From Pedobacter segetis (GTDB taxonomy: Bacteria; Bacteroidota; Bacteroidia; Sphingobacteriales; Sphingobacteriaceae), in the NCBI RefSeq assembly GCF_016623585.1, contig NZ_JAEHFY010000018.1:39022-103021 (forward strand): DNA of 64,000 bases, in the 5' to 3' direction. Positions 54,994 to 63,810 of the stretch are shown here, one piece after another (positions within the stretch are counted from its first letter, which is position 1; each line of letters begins with the position of its first letter). The notes beneath the pieces are model-generated. The model ran no database searches and was not told the DNA's origin. It saw only the letters and a program-made list of their open reading frames with translations. A program made the position numbers and the translations under genes.

Positions 54994-55028
54994 AAAAAAA
55001 AATCGGCAATTTCTTAAACTGCCGAATT
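54994..55028 (-). terminator. Rho-independent terminator of valS
   Basis: On the minus strand, TCGGCA and TGCCGA pair around a 10-base loop, followed by eight T's (A's at 54994-55001). Confidence 0.85.
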
Positions 55029-55057
55029 TCATTAATATAAAAACCTAAATTTTAGCT

Positions 55058-57772
55058 TTAACCCAAACCCGCCAAACTATCTTCTAAGATCTTGATTTTA
55101 GCCTCCGCATCGGCTTTTTTGTTTTGTTCGTTAACAACAATTTCTGGTTTTGCATTTTGTACAAAACGTTGGTTGCTTAATTTTGCATCAACAGATTTTA
55201 GAAATCCTTTGAGGTAAATAATTTCTTTTTGGATGTTTTCCTTTTCTGCCTCAACATCAATATTTCCTGCTAAGGGAACAAAAAATTCATCTCTATTGAC
55301 CAAAAACGAAGCTGCACCATTTATTTTTTCATCCACAAAGTTGAATGTAGAAATGTTGGCCAATTTTGAGATGATCGGTTGGTATTCCTTAAAATCAATT
55401 TCAGAATTAACCTTGATAGAAAGTTCTAAAGCTTCTTTTGGCGAAATCTGTTTGGTGTTTCTTATGTTCCTTATTTCAGAAACAATTTGTTTTACGGCAT
55501 CTATCTCTTTTAATAGCTTATCATTGGTTTTTGTTGCATCTGGTAGTTGCGCAACAATGCAGCAATCTGTTTTTTCTCTTTCCCCAAAAACATCATCATG
55601 CCATAATTCTTCGGTTAAAAATGGCATAAACGGATGTAACAATTTCAGGATGTCTTTAAAAAAGCCAACCGTAGCTTTGTAGGTTTCAGCATCAATTGGT
55701 TGCAGATAAGCAGGTTTTATCATCTCTAGATACCAAGCACAGAAATCGTCCCAAACCAATTTATAAGTAGCCATTAAAGCTTCTGATAAACGATATTGCC
55801 TAAAATTATTTTCAATTTCTGCTAAGGCTTCGTTAAAACGAGATTGAAACCATTCAATGGCAACTTGGTTAGTTAAACCTGCTCCTTCAGATTTAACCGT
55901 GGCGATGCTAAATCCCTTTACCAGTTTGAATGCGTTCCAAATCTTGTTCGCAAAGTTTCTTCCTTGTTCGCAAGAAGATTCATCAAACATAATATCGTTA
56001 CCCGCAGGAGAACACAATAGCATCCCCACCCTTACGCCATCTGCCCCAAATCTTTCTATCAATTCTAATGGATCTGGTGAGTTTCCTAAAGATTTAGACA
56101 TCTTTCTACCCAATTTATCCCTTACGATCCCTGTGAGATAAACATTTTTGAAAGGTGCTTCTCCCCTAAACTCATGCCCTGCCATGATCATCCTTGCTAC
56201 CCAAAAGAATAAAATCTCTGGTGCGGTTACCAAATCATTGGTTGGGTAATAATATTGTATATCGGCATTTCCTTTACTTTTTGGGTTTGCGATAACAGAT
56301 GGGTCGAAAACAGAAATCGGCCAAAGCCAAGAAGAAAACCAAGTATCTAAAACGTCTTCATCTTGTTTGATGTGAGAAGGTTGGAGGTGGAAGGTGGAAG
56401 GTTGAAGGTTAAATTGCGAAATTGCTTCTTCAGTGGTTTTTGCAACCACCACTTCTCCGTTTGGTGCATACCAAGCAGGTATTTGTTGCCCCCACCAAAG
56501 CTGACGGGAAACGCACCAATCTTTTACGTTTTCCATCCAATAGCGGTAAGTATTGATAAATTTATCCGGAATCAGTTTTACTCCTCCATCAATTACGTAA
56601 TCTAAGGCAGGCTTTGCCATTTCTTCCATTTTGCAAAACCATTGCATAGAAAGCTTTGGTTCTATGGCCGCATCTGTACGTTCAGAAAAACCGATTTGAG
56701 ATTTATAATCCTCAACTTTTTCTAAATTGCCAGATTCCTCTAGCATTTTAGCGATTTTCTTCCTCGCAATAAAACGCTCCTCCCCAACTAAAATCTGGGC
56801 TTTTTCGTTTAGCGTTCCATTATCGTTTAAAATATCGATAACTGGCAAATGATGCTTTTGGCCGAGTTCATAATCATTAAGATCATGGGCTGGCGTTACC
56901 TTTAAACAGCCTGTACCAAAATCCATGGTTACATATTCATCTAAAATAACCGGGATTTCCCTATTGATCAAAGGAACAAGAACAGATTTCCCATGTAAAT
57001 GAAAATATCTTTCATCATTAGGGTTGATACAAATAGCCGCATCGGCCATAATGGTCTCTGGGCGGGTGGTGGCGATAACCAGGTATTGAGTGTCAGAAGC
57101 GGTAGTCGGTAGTTGGTAGTCGGTAGTGTGCGGACTTAAAACTGCGGACTGCTGACCTTTAACTTCATATTTTATATAGTACAACTTCTGGTTAACCTCT
57201 TTTCTTATAACCTCTTCATCAGAAACGGCAGTTAAACCTTTGGGATCCCAATTTACCATTCTCACTCCACGGTAAATCAAACCTTTTTTATATAGATGTA
57301 TAAAAGTATCGATAACGGCTTCAGACATTGCGGGATCCATAGTAAAAGCAGTTCTGTCCCAATCGCAACTGGCACCTAATTTCTTAAGCTGATCTAATAT
57401 TATCCCACCATATTTATCTTTCCACTCGTAAGCATACCTTAAAAATTCTTCTCTACTAATATTTTTCTTATCGATGCCTTTTTCTTTTAGCATGGCAACC
57501 ACTTTTGCCTCCGTAGCAATAGAAGCATGATCGGTACCCGGCACCCAACAAGCATTTTTGCCTTTCATCCTTGCCCTACGCACCAAAACATCTTGGATGG
57601 TATTGTTAAGCATGTGGCCCATGTGCAAAACCCCGGTTACATTTGGCGGCGGAATTACGATGGTGTAAGGCTCACGATCATCTGGCACAGATTTAAAAAA
57701 ATCGTTTTCCATCCAAAACTGGTACCATTTATCCTCAAAATCTTTAGGGCTATACTTATCTGCAATGCTCAT
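55058..57772 (-). CDS. valS: Valine-tRNA ligase with two in-frame repeat insertions
   Basis: 904 residues, some 25-30 more than usual for this phylum. The HIGH-like motif is in GVLHMGHML and the KMSKS motif in GRKMSKSLGNSPDP. The C-terminal coiled coil (EAEKENIQKEIIYL) is present, as is the editing domain with ATTRPETI. Two stretches look foreign: residues about 206-228 (GQQSAVLSPHTTDYQLPTT), in the editing domain, and about 453-468 (NLQPSTFHLQPSH), before the DVLDTWFSSW segment. Both come from simple repeats and keep the frame. The enzyme charges tRNA-Val and should be essential, so these insertions must be tolerated. Confidence 0.96.
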   Translation of the reverse strand: MSIADKYSPKDFEDKWYQFWMENDFFKSVPDDREPYTIVIPPPNVTGVLHMGHMLNNTIQDVLVRRARMKGKNACWVPGTDHASIATEAKVVAMLKEKGIDKKNISREEFLRYAYEWKDKYGGIILDQLKKLGASCDWDRTAFTMDPAMSEAVIDTFIHLYKKGLIYRGVRMVNWDPKGLTAVSDEEVIRKEVNQKLYYIKYEVKGQQSAVLSPHTTDYQLPTTASDTQYLVIATTRPETIMADAAICINPNDERYFHLHGKSVLVPLINREIPVILDEYVTMDFGTGCLKVTPAHDLNDYELGQKHHLPVIDILNDNGTLNEKAQILVGEERFIARKKIAKMLEESGNLEKVEDYKSQIGFSERTDAAIEPKLSMQWFCKMEEMAKPALDYVIDGGVKLIPDKFINTYRYWMENVKDWCVSRQLWWGQQIPAWYAPNGEVVVAKTTEEAISQFNLQPSTFHLQPSHIKQDEDVLDTWFSSWLWPISVFDPSVIANPKSKGNADIQYYYPTNDLVTAPEILFFWVARMIMAGHEFRGEAPFKNVYLTGIVRDKLGRKMSKSLGNSPDPLELIERFGADGVRVGMLLCSPAGNDIMFDESSCEQGRNFANKIWNAFKLVKGFSIATVKSEGAGLTNQVAIEWFQSRFNEALAEIENNFRQYRLSEALMATYKLVWDDFCAWYLEMIKPAYLQPIDAETYKATVGFFKDILKLLHPFMPFLTEELWHDDVFGEREKTDCCIVAQLPDATKTNDKLLKEIDAVKQIVSEIRNIRNTKQISPKEALELSIKVNSEIDFKEYQPIISKLANISTFNFVDEKINGAASFLVNRDEFFVPLAGNIDVEAEKENIQKEIIYLKGFLKSVDAKLSNQRFVQNAKPEIVVNEQNKKADAEAKIKILEDSLAGLG
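56369..56415. repeat. Mini-repeat insertion in valS, site 2
   Basis: GGTTGGAGGTGGAAGGTGG and GTTGAAGG units, a purine-rich 7-base periodic repeat on the plus strand, translated in the valS frame as NLQPSTFHLQPSH. Confidence 0.7.
57091..57157. repeat. Mini-repeat insertion in valS, site 1
   Basis: Repeats of GGTAGTC and GCGGAC type (GGTAGTCGGTAGTTGGTAGT and then TGCGGAC twice), keeping the valS reading frame. Confidence 0.72.
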
Positions 57773-57847
57773 CTACTATTCAAAATTTTTTCAATTTGCA
57801 AAAATAGGTTTTTTATTTTGTGATGGGTAAATGGAAAGGATAATTCA

Positions 57848-58066
57848 GATTATTTACCACAGAACACACATAGTTTTTCACAAGAAGCATATTTCTTTTT
57901 AACCTCGGAAGGCAAAGATTTCGCAAAGCAAGGTGGCAAATAATCTTGTTAATCCTTAAATCAAGAAAATATCCTGATTTAGACAATTAACCACAGAGAA
58001 CACAAAGTTCGCAGAGCGAGGTTGCAGCTAATCTCGTTAATCCTAAAATCAAGAAAATCCTGATCA
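57848..58066. repeat. Tandem pair of CACAGAG-type repeats before the amidohydrolase gene
   Basis: Two tandem units fill most of the 397-base gap. The shared part AATCTTGTTAATCC...AAATCAAGAAAATATCCTGAT occurs at 57942-57978 and, slightly changed, at 58029-58064. Each unit is preceded by a CCACAGA-AACACA segment (57859 and 57990). I see no gene, terminator or promoter there. Confidence 0.75.
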
Positions 58067-58169
58067 AAACAATTTTTCTAATGGCAATTGAAAACCAAAC
58101 ATATCAACTTTATCACAAACCGAAATTTTAAATTTTCTTAAATTGCGGCTTGTTAAAGAATCATCCATT

Positions 58170-61100
58170 ATGAATAAAAGTAAAATCGCCACGCTCTTGT
58201 TATCTTTTTTTTCGTTTATCGCTTTTGCACAACAAAAAGATGCACAAAAATGGGATGTAGAGAAACCTGCTGGGCCTTCTAAAACCATAAATTTTAATAC
58301 AGATGAAGGCACTTTTATGAATGTGGATGTTAGCCCAGATGGCAAAACGATTGTGTTTGATCTGTTAGGAGATATTTATAAGATGCCGATTTCTGGAGGT
58401 AAGGCCACGCTGCTTTCTGGAGGGATGGCTTTTGAAGTTCAGCCAAGGTTTTCACCATATGGGAAATATATCTCTTATACCAGCGATAAAGATGGTGGGG
58501 ATAATATTTGGGTAATGGATGTTAATGGAAATAATCAGCGCCCTATTACTAAAGAGAATTTTAGGTTGTTAAATAACGCCGTTTGGACACCCGATGGCAA
58601 ATACCTCATAGCTAGAAAGCACTATACGGGCTATCGTTCTTTAGGAGCTGGCGAATTATGGATGTACCATATTGCTGGTGGTTTAGATGGCATCCGGTTA
58701 ACCGAAAGAAAAAACGACCAACAAGATCTGGGCGAACCTTGGGTCTCTGCAGATGGCAAATACGTTTATTATAGCGAAGATGTAAGCCCGGGCCCTAATT
58801 TTCAATACAATAAAGATCCCAACGGCGAAATTTATGCTATAAAAAGATTAAACCTTAACAATTCGGATATTGAAAAAGTGGCCGGTGGCTCTGGTGGGGC
58901 GGCTCGTCCGCAGGTTTCACCTGATGGTACGATGATGGCCTTTGTAAAACGAGATAGGTTGAAATCTGTTCTCTATGTTCAAAATTTGAATACTGGCGAA
59001 GAGTACCCGGTTTATACAGATTTATCCAAAGACCAACAAGAAACTTGGGCAATTTTTGGGGTTTACCCCAATTTTAATTGGCTTCCAGATAACAGAACCA
59101 TCGTTTTTTACGCAAAAGGGAAAATCAGAAAAGTTGATGTAGTAACCCTTTATTCGGAAATTATCCCTTTTGATGCCGAAGTGAAGCAAACAATTCAAGA
59201 TGCTTTACATTTTCCACAGCAAGTGTTTAGTAAAGATTTTGAGGTTAAGATGATACGGCAGTTAACTACCTCTCCAGATGGTAAAAAAGTGGTTTTTAAT
59301 GCCGCAGGATATTTATATACCAAAGATCTACCAAACGGGAAACCTCAACGTTTAACCGATGGCAAAGATTGGGAATTTGAGCCCAGTTATAGCCCTGATG
59401 GAAATTCTATTGTTTACACCACTTGGAATGATGAACAGCGTGGCACCATCATGAAATATGATCTGAAATCGAAAAAAATTATCCCCATAACTACCGAAAA
59501 AGGTTTTTACTATTCTCCAAAGTTTAATAATAAAGGAGACCTAATTGTTTACAGAAAAGGTGTTGGCAATAACGTTTTAGGTTATATCTATGGCAAAAAC
59601 CCCGGGATTTATACCATCTCGGCACAAGGCGGTATTGCTAAACTCATCAGTAAAGAAGGTATTAAACCATCATTTAACCATACCGATGACCGTATTTATT
59701 TTCAATCTAGTGAAAACGGGAAAAAGGCATTTAAAACTTGTGATTTAAACGGCGAAAAAGTACAAACGCTCTATACTTCCCAATATGCAAACGCTTTTAT
59801 TCCTAGTCCGGATGATAAGTGGATTGCATTTAATGAACTTTTTAACGTTTACCTTACACCTTTAGTAACTACCGGAAACGCCCTTGATCTTTCTAGTAAA
59901 AACCAATCTTTACCCTTAAAAAAACTTACCAAAGATGCCGGAACTTACATCCATTGGAATGCTGATAGCAAAACTTTGCACTGGACATTAGGCCCAAAAT
60001 ATTTCACATCAAAAATAGAAGATGCTTTCACTTTTGTAGATGGCGCACCTGATAAATTGCCCGCAATTGATGAAACAGGTTTAGATCTGGGCCTTTATTT
60101 AGATACCGACAAACCAACCGGTAAAATTGCCTTTAAAAACGCAAGGATAATTACTATGGATGGTAATGAAGTGATAGAGAATGGAACGATTGTGATAAAT
60201 GAGAATAAAATTTTAAGCATTGGTAATGCGGATTCCGTAAAAATACCTGATGATGCTAAAGTGTTTGATGCAACAGGTAAAACAATCATGCCCGGGATTA
60301 TTGATGTTCATGCCCATTTACACACCAGCCCTGATGGTATTTCGCCACAACAAGATTGGGCTTATTACGCCAACTTGGCTTTTGGCGTAACCACATCCCA
60401 TGATCCATCTAGCAATACAGAAATGGTTTTTAGCCAGGCAGAAATGATAAAAGCGGGCTTGATGGTTGGCCCAAGGTTGTACTCAACTGGCACAATTCTT
60501 TATGGTGCCGATGGCGATTTTAAAGCTACCATCAATAATTTAGAAGATGCGAGGTCTCATGTGCGAAGAATGAAGGCCGTTGGTGCATTTTCTGTAAAAT
60601 CTTATAACCAGCCCCGCCGCGATCAACGCCAACAAATTATTGAGGCCGCCAGAGAATTGAATATGGAAGTTATGCCAGAAGGTGGATCAACTTTTTTTAC
60701 AAACATGAGCATGATTGCCGATGGACATACCGGCATTGAGCATAACATTCCCGTTTTACCTGTATATAAAGATGTTATCAATTTTTGGAATGCCAGCAAA
60801 ACCGCCTATACTCCTACCCTAATTGTGAGTTATGGTGGGCAATGGGGAGAAAACTACTGGTACGATAGAACTAATGTTTGGGAAAATGAACATTTATTGA
60901 GTTTTACGCCAAAGGCGATTATTGATGAAAGATCTAGGAGGAGAACCACTTCGGAGTATGGCGATTATGGCCATATAGATGTTTCTAAGGCGGTAAATGA
61001 TATTGCTAAGGGCGGCACAAAGATAAATTTGGGTGCCCATGGGCAGTTACAGGGTTTGGGTGCGCATTGGGAATTATGGATGCTTGCCCAAGGCGGCATG

Positions 61101-61424
61101 AAACCTATTGATTGTATTAAAGCAGCCACCATTAACGGTGCAGAGTATTTGGGCATGGATAAAGAGATTGGTTCTTTAAAGCCCGGAAAACTTGCAGATT
61201 TGATCGTTTTGAACGCAAACCCTTTAGATGATATCCGCAATAGCGAAAAAATTAAATATACCATGGTAAACGGACGATTATACGATTCTGAAACCATGAA
61301 TGAAATAGGAAATAACGAAAAACCTAGAGGGAGGTTTTGGTGGCAATTTAGTAAAAGCGACAATTATTTTGTACCCAATGGAACTGTAGAAACACACACT
61401 TTCACGGTCCCTGATTGTGATTAG
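58170..61424 (+). CDS. Secreted amidohydrolase with TolB-type propeller
   Basis: 1084 residues from ATG 58170, which opens a signal peptide (NKSKIATLLLSFFSFIAFAQ); a TTG 9 codons upstream lacks one. N-terminal TolB/PD40 propeller repeats (about 40-620, such as SPDGKTIVFDLLGD), then an amidohydrolase (about 650-1050) with DVHAHLH, KSYNQPRRDQ with the Lys usually carbamylated, GHTGIEHNIP and GAHGQLQGLGAHWE. The final metal Asp is not evident. It would be a periplasmic metal hydrolase of peptides or other amides. It is flanked by repeats in opposite orientation on its two sides. Confidence 0.88.
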   Translation: MNKSKIATLLLSFFSFIAFAQQKDAQKWDVEKPAGPSKTINFNTDEGTFMNVDVSPDGKTIVFDLLGDIYKMPISGGKATLLSGGMAFEVQPRFSPYGKYISYTSDKDGGDNIWVMDVNGNNQRPITKENFRLLNNAVWTPDGKYLIARKHYTGYRSLGAGELWMYHIAGGLDGIRLTERKNDQQDLGEPWVSADGKYVYYSEDVSPGPNFQYNKDPNGEIYAIKRLNLNNSDIEKVAGGSGGAARPQVSPDGTMMAFVKRDRLKSVLYVQNLNTGEEYPVYTDLSKDQQETWAIFGVYPNFNWLPDNRTIVFYAKGKIRKVDVVTLYSEIIPFDAEVKQTIQDALHFPQQVFSKDFEVKMIRQLTTSPDGKKVVFNAAGYLYTKDLPNGKPQRLTDGKDWEFEPSYSPDGNSIVYTTWNDEQRGTIMKYDLKSKKIIPITTEKGFYYSPKFNNKGDLIVYRKGVGNNVLGYIYGKNPGIYTISAQGGIAKLISKEGIKPSFNHTDDRIYFQSSENGKKAFKTCDLNGEKVQTLYTSQYANAFIPSPDDKWIAFNELFNVYLTPLVTTGNALDLSSKNQSLPLKKLTKDAGTYIHWNADSKTLHWTLGPKYFTSKIEDAFTFVDGAPDKLPAIDETGLDLGLYLDTDKPTGKIAFKNARIITMDGNEVIENGTIVINENKILSIGNADSVKIPDDAKVFDATGKTIMPGIIDVHAHLHTSPDGISPQQDWAYYANLAFGVTTSHDPSSNTEMVFSQAEMIKAGLMVGPRLYSTGTILYGADGDFKATINNLEDARSHVRRMKAVGAFSVKSYNQPRRDQRQQIIEAARELNMEVMPEGGSTFFTNMSMIADGHTGIEHNIPVLPVYKDVINFWNASKTAYTPTLIVSYGGQWGENYWYDRTNVWENEHLLSFTPKAIIDERSRRRTTSEYGDYGHIDVSKAVNDIAKGGTKINLGAHGQLQGLGAHWELWMLAQGGMKPIDCIKAATINGAEYLGMDKEIGSLKPGKLADLIVLNANPLDDIRNSEKIKYTMVNGRLYDSETMNEIGNNEKPRGRFWWQFSKSDNYFVPNGTVETHTFTVPDCD

Positions 61425-61489
61425 GATTAAATTTGTACTTCAATTACAAAGTATTTCCCGCAGGTTTCGCTTATTTTTGTGGCCCTTTT

Positions 61490-61625
61490 ATCTCCATCCA
61501 ACTCCCTGAACTTTGTGTTCTCCGTGGTTAAAAACCGTTTGAATTAGGATTTATGGGGTTTTTAAGATTAAAACCATTAGAAACCCGTCACTATGAACTT
61601 TATGAACTCCGTGGTTAAAAACATC
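61490..61625. repeat. CACAGAG-type repeats after the amidohydrolase gene
   Basis: Two units in the orientation opposite to those before the gene: AACTTTGTGTTCTCCGTGG at 61511 and GAACTTTATGAACTCCGTGG at 61594. The 283-base gap before purK holds nothing else. Confidence 0.65.
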
Positions 61626-61707
61626 TATATCTTTAAAATAATAATCATGATATTTGCCAGAATAATTTTAAGAGGTAGATATAAACATTCATCTACTTAA
61701 AGCGATA

Positions 61708-62841
61708 ATGAAAGTAACACAAACAAAATTAGGCATTTTAGGAGGCGGGCAATTAGGCCGCATGTTTATCCAAGAAGCCATCAACTATAATATTTCTATC
61801 CACATTTTAGATCCAGATGCCGATGCGCCTTGCAAAAACATTTGCGATAAATTTGAAATTGGTTCTTTAAGTGATTACCAAACAGTTTATGATTTTGGGA
61901 AAAACCTAGATTTAATAACCATAGAGATTGAAAAAGTGAATATCGAGGCCTTAGAAGATCTAGAAAAAGAAGGCGTAACGGTTTATCCACAACCAAGGAT
62001 CATTAGGCTGATCCAAGATAAAGGCCTACAAAAGCAATTTTTTAAGGAAAACGAAATCCCAACCTCCCCTTTTCAATTATTTAATACCAAACAGCAATTA
62101 ATAGATGCCAATATAAATCTTCCCTTTATCCAAAAACTAAGGAAAGATGGCTATGACGGTAAAGGCGTAAAGAAGATAAACAATACCAAAGATCTAGAAA
62201 ACGCTTTTGAACAGCCAAGTTTAATTGAAAACCTGATTGATTTTGAAAAAGAAATAGCAGTGATCGTTGCTAGAAATGAAGATGGTGAAATCAAAACTTT
62301 TCCAATGGTAGAAATGGATTTCAACCCTGATGCCAATTTGGTGGAATTTCTGATTTCCCCATCTACTTATCCCTTTGAAATACAGCAAAGAGCAGAAGAT
62401 ATTGCTAAAAATATAGCATCGAGCTTAAGCTTTATAGGTATTTTGGCGGTAGAGATGTTCTTAACAAAAGATCATCAAATTTTAGTGAATGAATTGGCTC
62501 CACGCCCTCATAACAGCGGCCATCAAACTATTGAAGGTAATTATACCTCGCAGTTTGAGCAACATTTAAGGGCAATCTTTAATCTGCCTTTAGGCGATAC
62601 ACGTTCTATAACCAATGCGGTAATGGTAAATCTTTTAGGAGAGAAAGGTTATGAGGGTTTGGCAGAATATGAAGGTTTAGAAGAAATTTTAAAAAAGGAC
62701 GGGGTTTACATCCATCTTTATGGTAAAAAATATACCAAACCGTTCAGAAAAATGGGGCATATCACTATCGTGGATGAGAATAGAAATTTGGCCATAGAAA
62801 AAGCAAGGTTTATAAAAAAAACCATTAAAGTGATAGCATAA
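61708..62841 (+). CDS. purK: 5-(carboxyamino)imidazole ribonucleotide synthase
   Basis: 377 residues of the ATP-grasp superfamily. It adds bicarbonate to AIR in purine synthesis with ATP. Landmarks are GGGQLGRM, KLRKDGYDGKG, EKEIAVIVARN and the C-terminal NELAPRPHNSGH segment. PurE, which moves the carboxylate, is encoded 117 bases downstream, after a gap that holds a repeat. Confidence 0.97.
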   Translation: MKVTQTKLGILGGGQLGRMFIQEAINYNISIHILDPDADAPCKNICDKFEIGSLSDYQTVYDFGKNLDLITIEIEKVNIEALEDLEKEGVTVYPQPRIIRLIQDKGLQKQFFKENEIPTSPFQLFNTKQQLIDANINLPFIQKLRKDGYDGKGVKKINNTKDLENAFEQPSLIENLIDFEKEIAVIVARNEDGEIKTFPMVEMDFNPDANLVEFLISPSTYPFEIQQRAEDIAKNIASSLSFIGILAVEMFLTKDHQILVNELAPRPHNSGHQTIEGNYTSQFEQHLRAIFNLPLGDTRSITNAVMVNLLGEKGYEGLAEYEGLEEILKKDGVYIHLYGKKYTKPFRKMGHITIVDENRNLAIEKARFIKKTIKVIA

Positions 62842-62845
62842 ATTC

Positions 62846-62945
62846 AATTTAACCAAAGAGAGCATAAGAATTAACACAGCCACCGCAGAATAAAGCAATA
62901 AAATCTTTAGTGAACACCGTGAAAAGCTCTGTGTTCTTTGTTTTA
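62846..62945. repeat. CACAGAG-type repeat remnant between purK and purE
   Basis: AACCAAAGAGAGCATAAG and then AACACAGCCACCGCAGAA, and in the other orientation AGCTCTGTGTTCTTTG. A degenerate unit; it makes up the gap between the two genes. Confidence 0.5.
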
Positions 62946-62958
62946 AAAAAAATTAAAT

Positions 62959-63462
62959 ATGAAAGTAGGGATTATAATGGGTAGCCGTTCAGATTTAGGG
63001 GTGATGGAAGAAGCTGCCAACGTTTTAAAAGAATTAGGTGTAGATTATGAACTCACCGTGGTTTCTGCCCATAGAACACCAGAAAGAATGTTCGAATATG
63101 CCAAAAAAGCAGCACAAAGAGGCATTAATGTGATTATTGCCGGTGCAGGCGGTGCAGCTCATTTACCCGGAATGGTGGCTTCTATAACCTCTTTGCCCGT
63201 AATTGGTGTCCCAATAAAATCTAGTAATTCTATTGACGGTTGGGATTCTATCCTCTCGATTTTACAAATGCCAAACGGTATTCCCGTAGCCACGGTAGCT
63301 TTAAACGCGGCAAAAAACGCTGGGATTTTAGCGGCACAAATTTTGGCTATAGCCGATGAAAACATCGCTAAAAACGTGATCAAATTTAAAAACGATTTAA
63401 AAGCTAAAATCGTAGAATCTGCGGAAGATTTGAAAGACGAAGGTTATTATTCTGGATTTTAA
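62959..63462 (+). CDS. purE: N5-carboxyaminoimidazole ribonucleotide mutase, class I
   Basis: 167 residues, the usual length. It shifts the carboxylate of N5-CAIR to give CAIR. Landmarks are GSRSDLGVMEEAA, VVSAHRTPERM with the catalytic His, AGAGGAAHLPGM and the C-terminal SILQMPNGIPVATVAL segment. It partners with purK upstream. Confidence 0.97.
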   Translation: MKVGIIMGSRSDLGVMEEAANVLKELGVDYELTVVSAHRTPERMFEYAKKAAQRGINVIIAGAGGAAHLPGMVASITSLPVIGVPIKSSNSIDGWDSILSILQMPNGIPVATVALNAAKNAGILAAQILAIADENIAKNVIKFKNDLKAKIVESAEDLKDEGYYSGF

Positions 63463-63810
63463 TTTTAACCATAGTTAGCAAGTTTTGTTGCTACAAAGGT
63501 TAAAAGAATTAAGTTTTGGGTTTTAGATCCCAAGTAGCCCTATTTAGGTATTTTAACCGCAGAGGGGGCAAAGTTTACAGGTTAGCGGTAACAATAAAAA
63601 CGACAGCAATTCGCAATTCGAACGGTCTTACAACAGAAAATCGCGTTTGGTGCTTTTAAGTTCGACCAGTTTTTTGGCCGATTTGAATTAAGTTTTTTGG
63701 TTCTTGATAAGAATCGACTTTTGAATTACAAAAAAAAACAATCTTTAACTTCGGTTGATTTTTTTGGTTTTAAATATTTTACAGATACTTTTAATTTTAA
63801 GTCCAAAAAT
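63463..63810. other. Intergenic region after purE
   Basis: This 348-base gap holds a weak CACAGAG-type remnant (TAACCGCAGAGGGGGCAAAG near 63551) and, on the plus strand, a run of ten or so A's near 63728. I see no gene, RNA or terminator in it; a promoter for the next gene may lie near its end. Confidence 0.5.

Noticed and set aside
54840..55040. A 66-codon open frame on the plus strand
   Set aside because: It lies in repeat copy D and the valS terminator and has no protein-like pattern.
55233..55682. A 149-codon frame on the plus strand inside valS
   Set aside because: It is antisense to a well-conserved gene and has no recognisable protein features.
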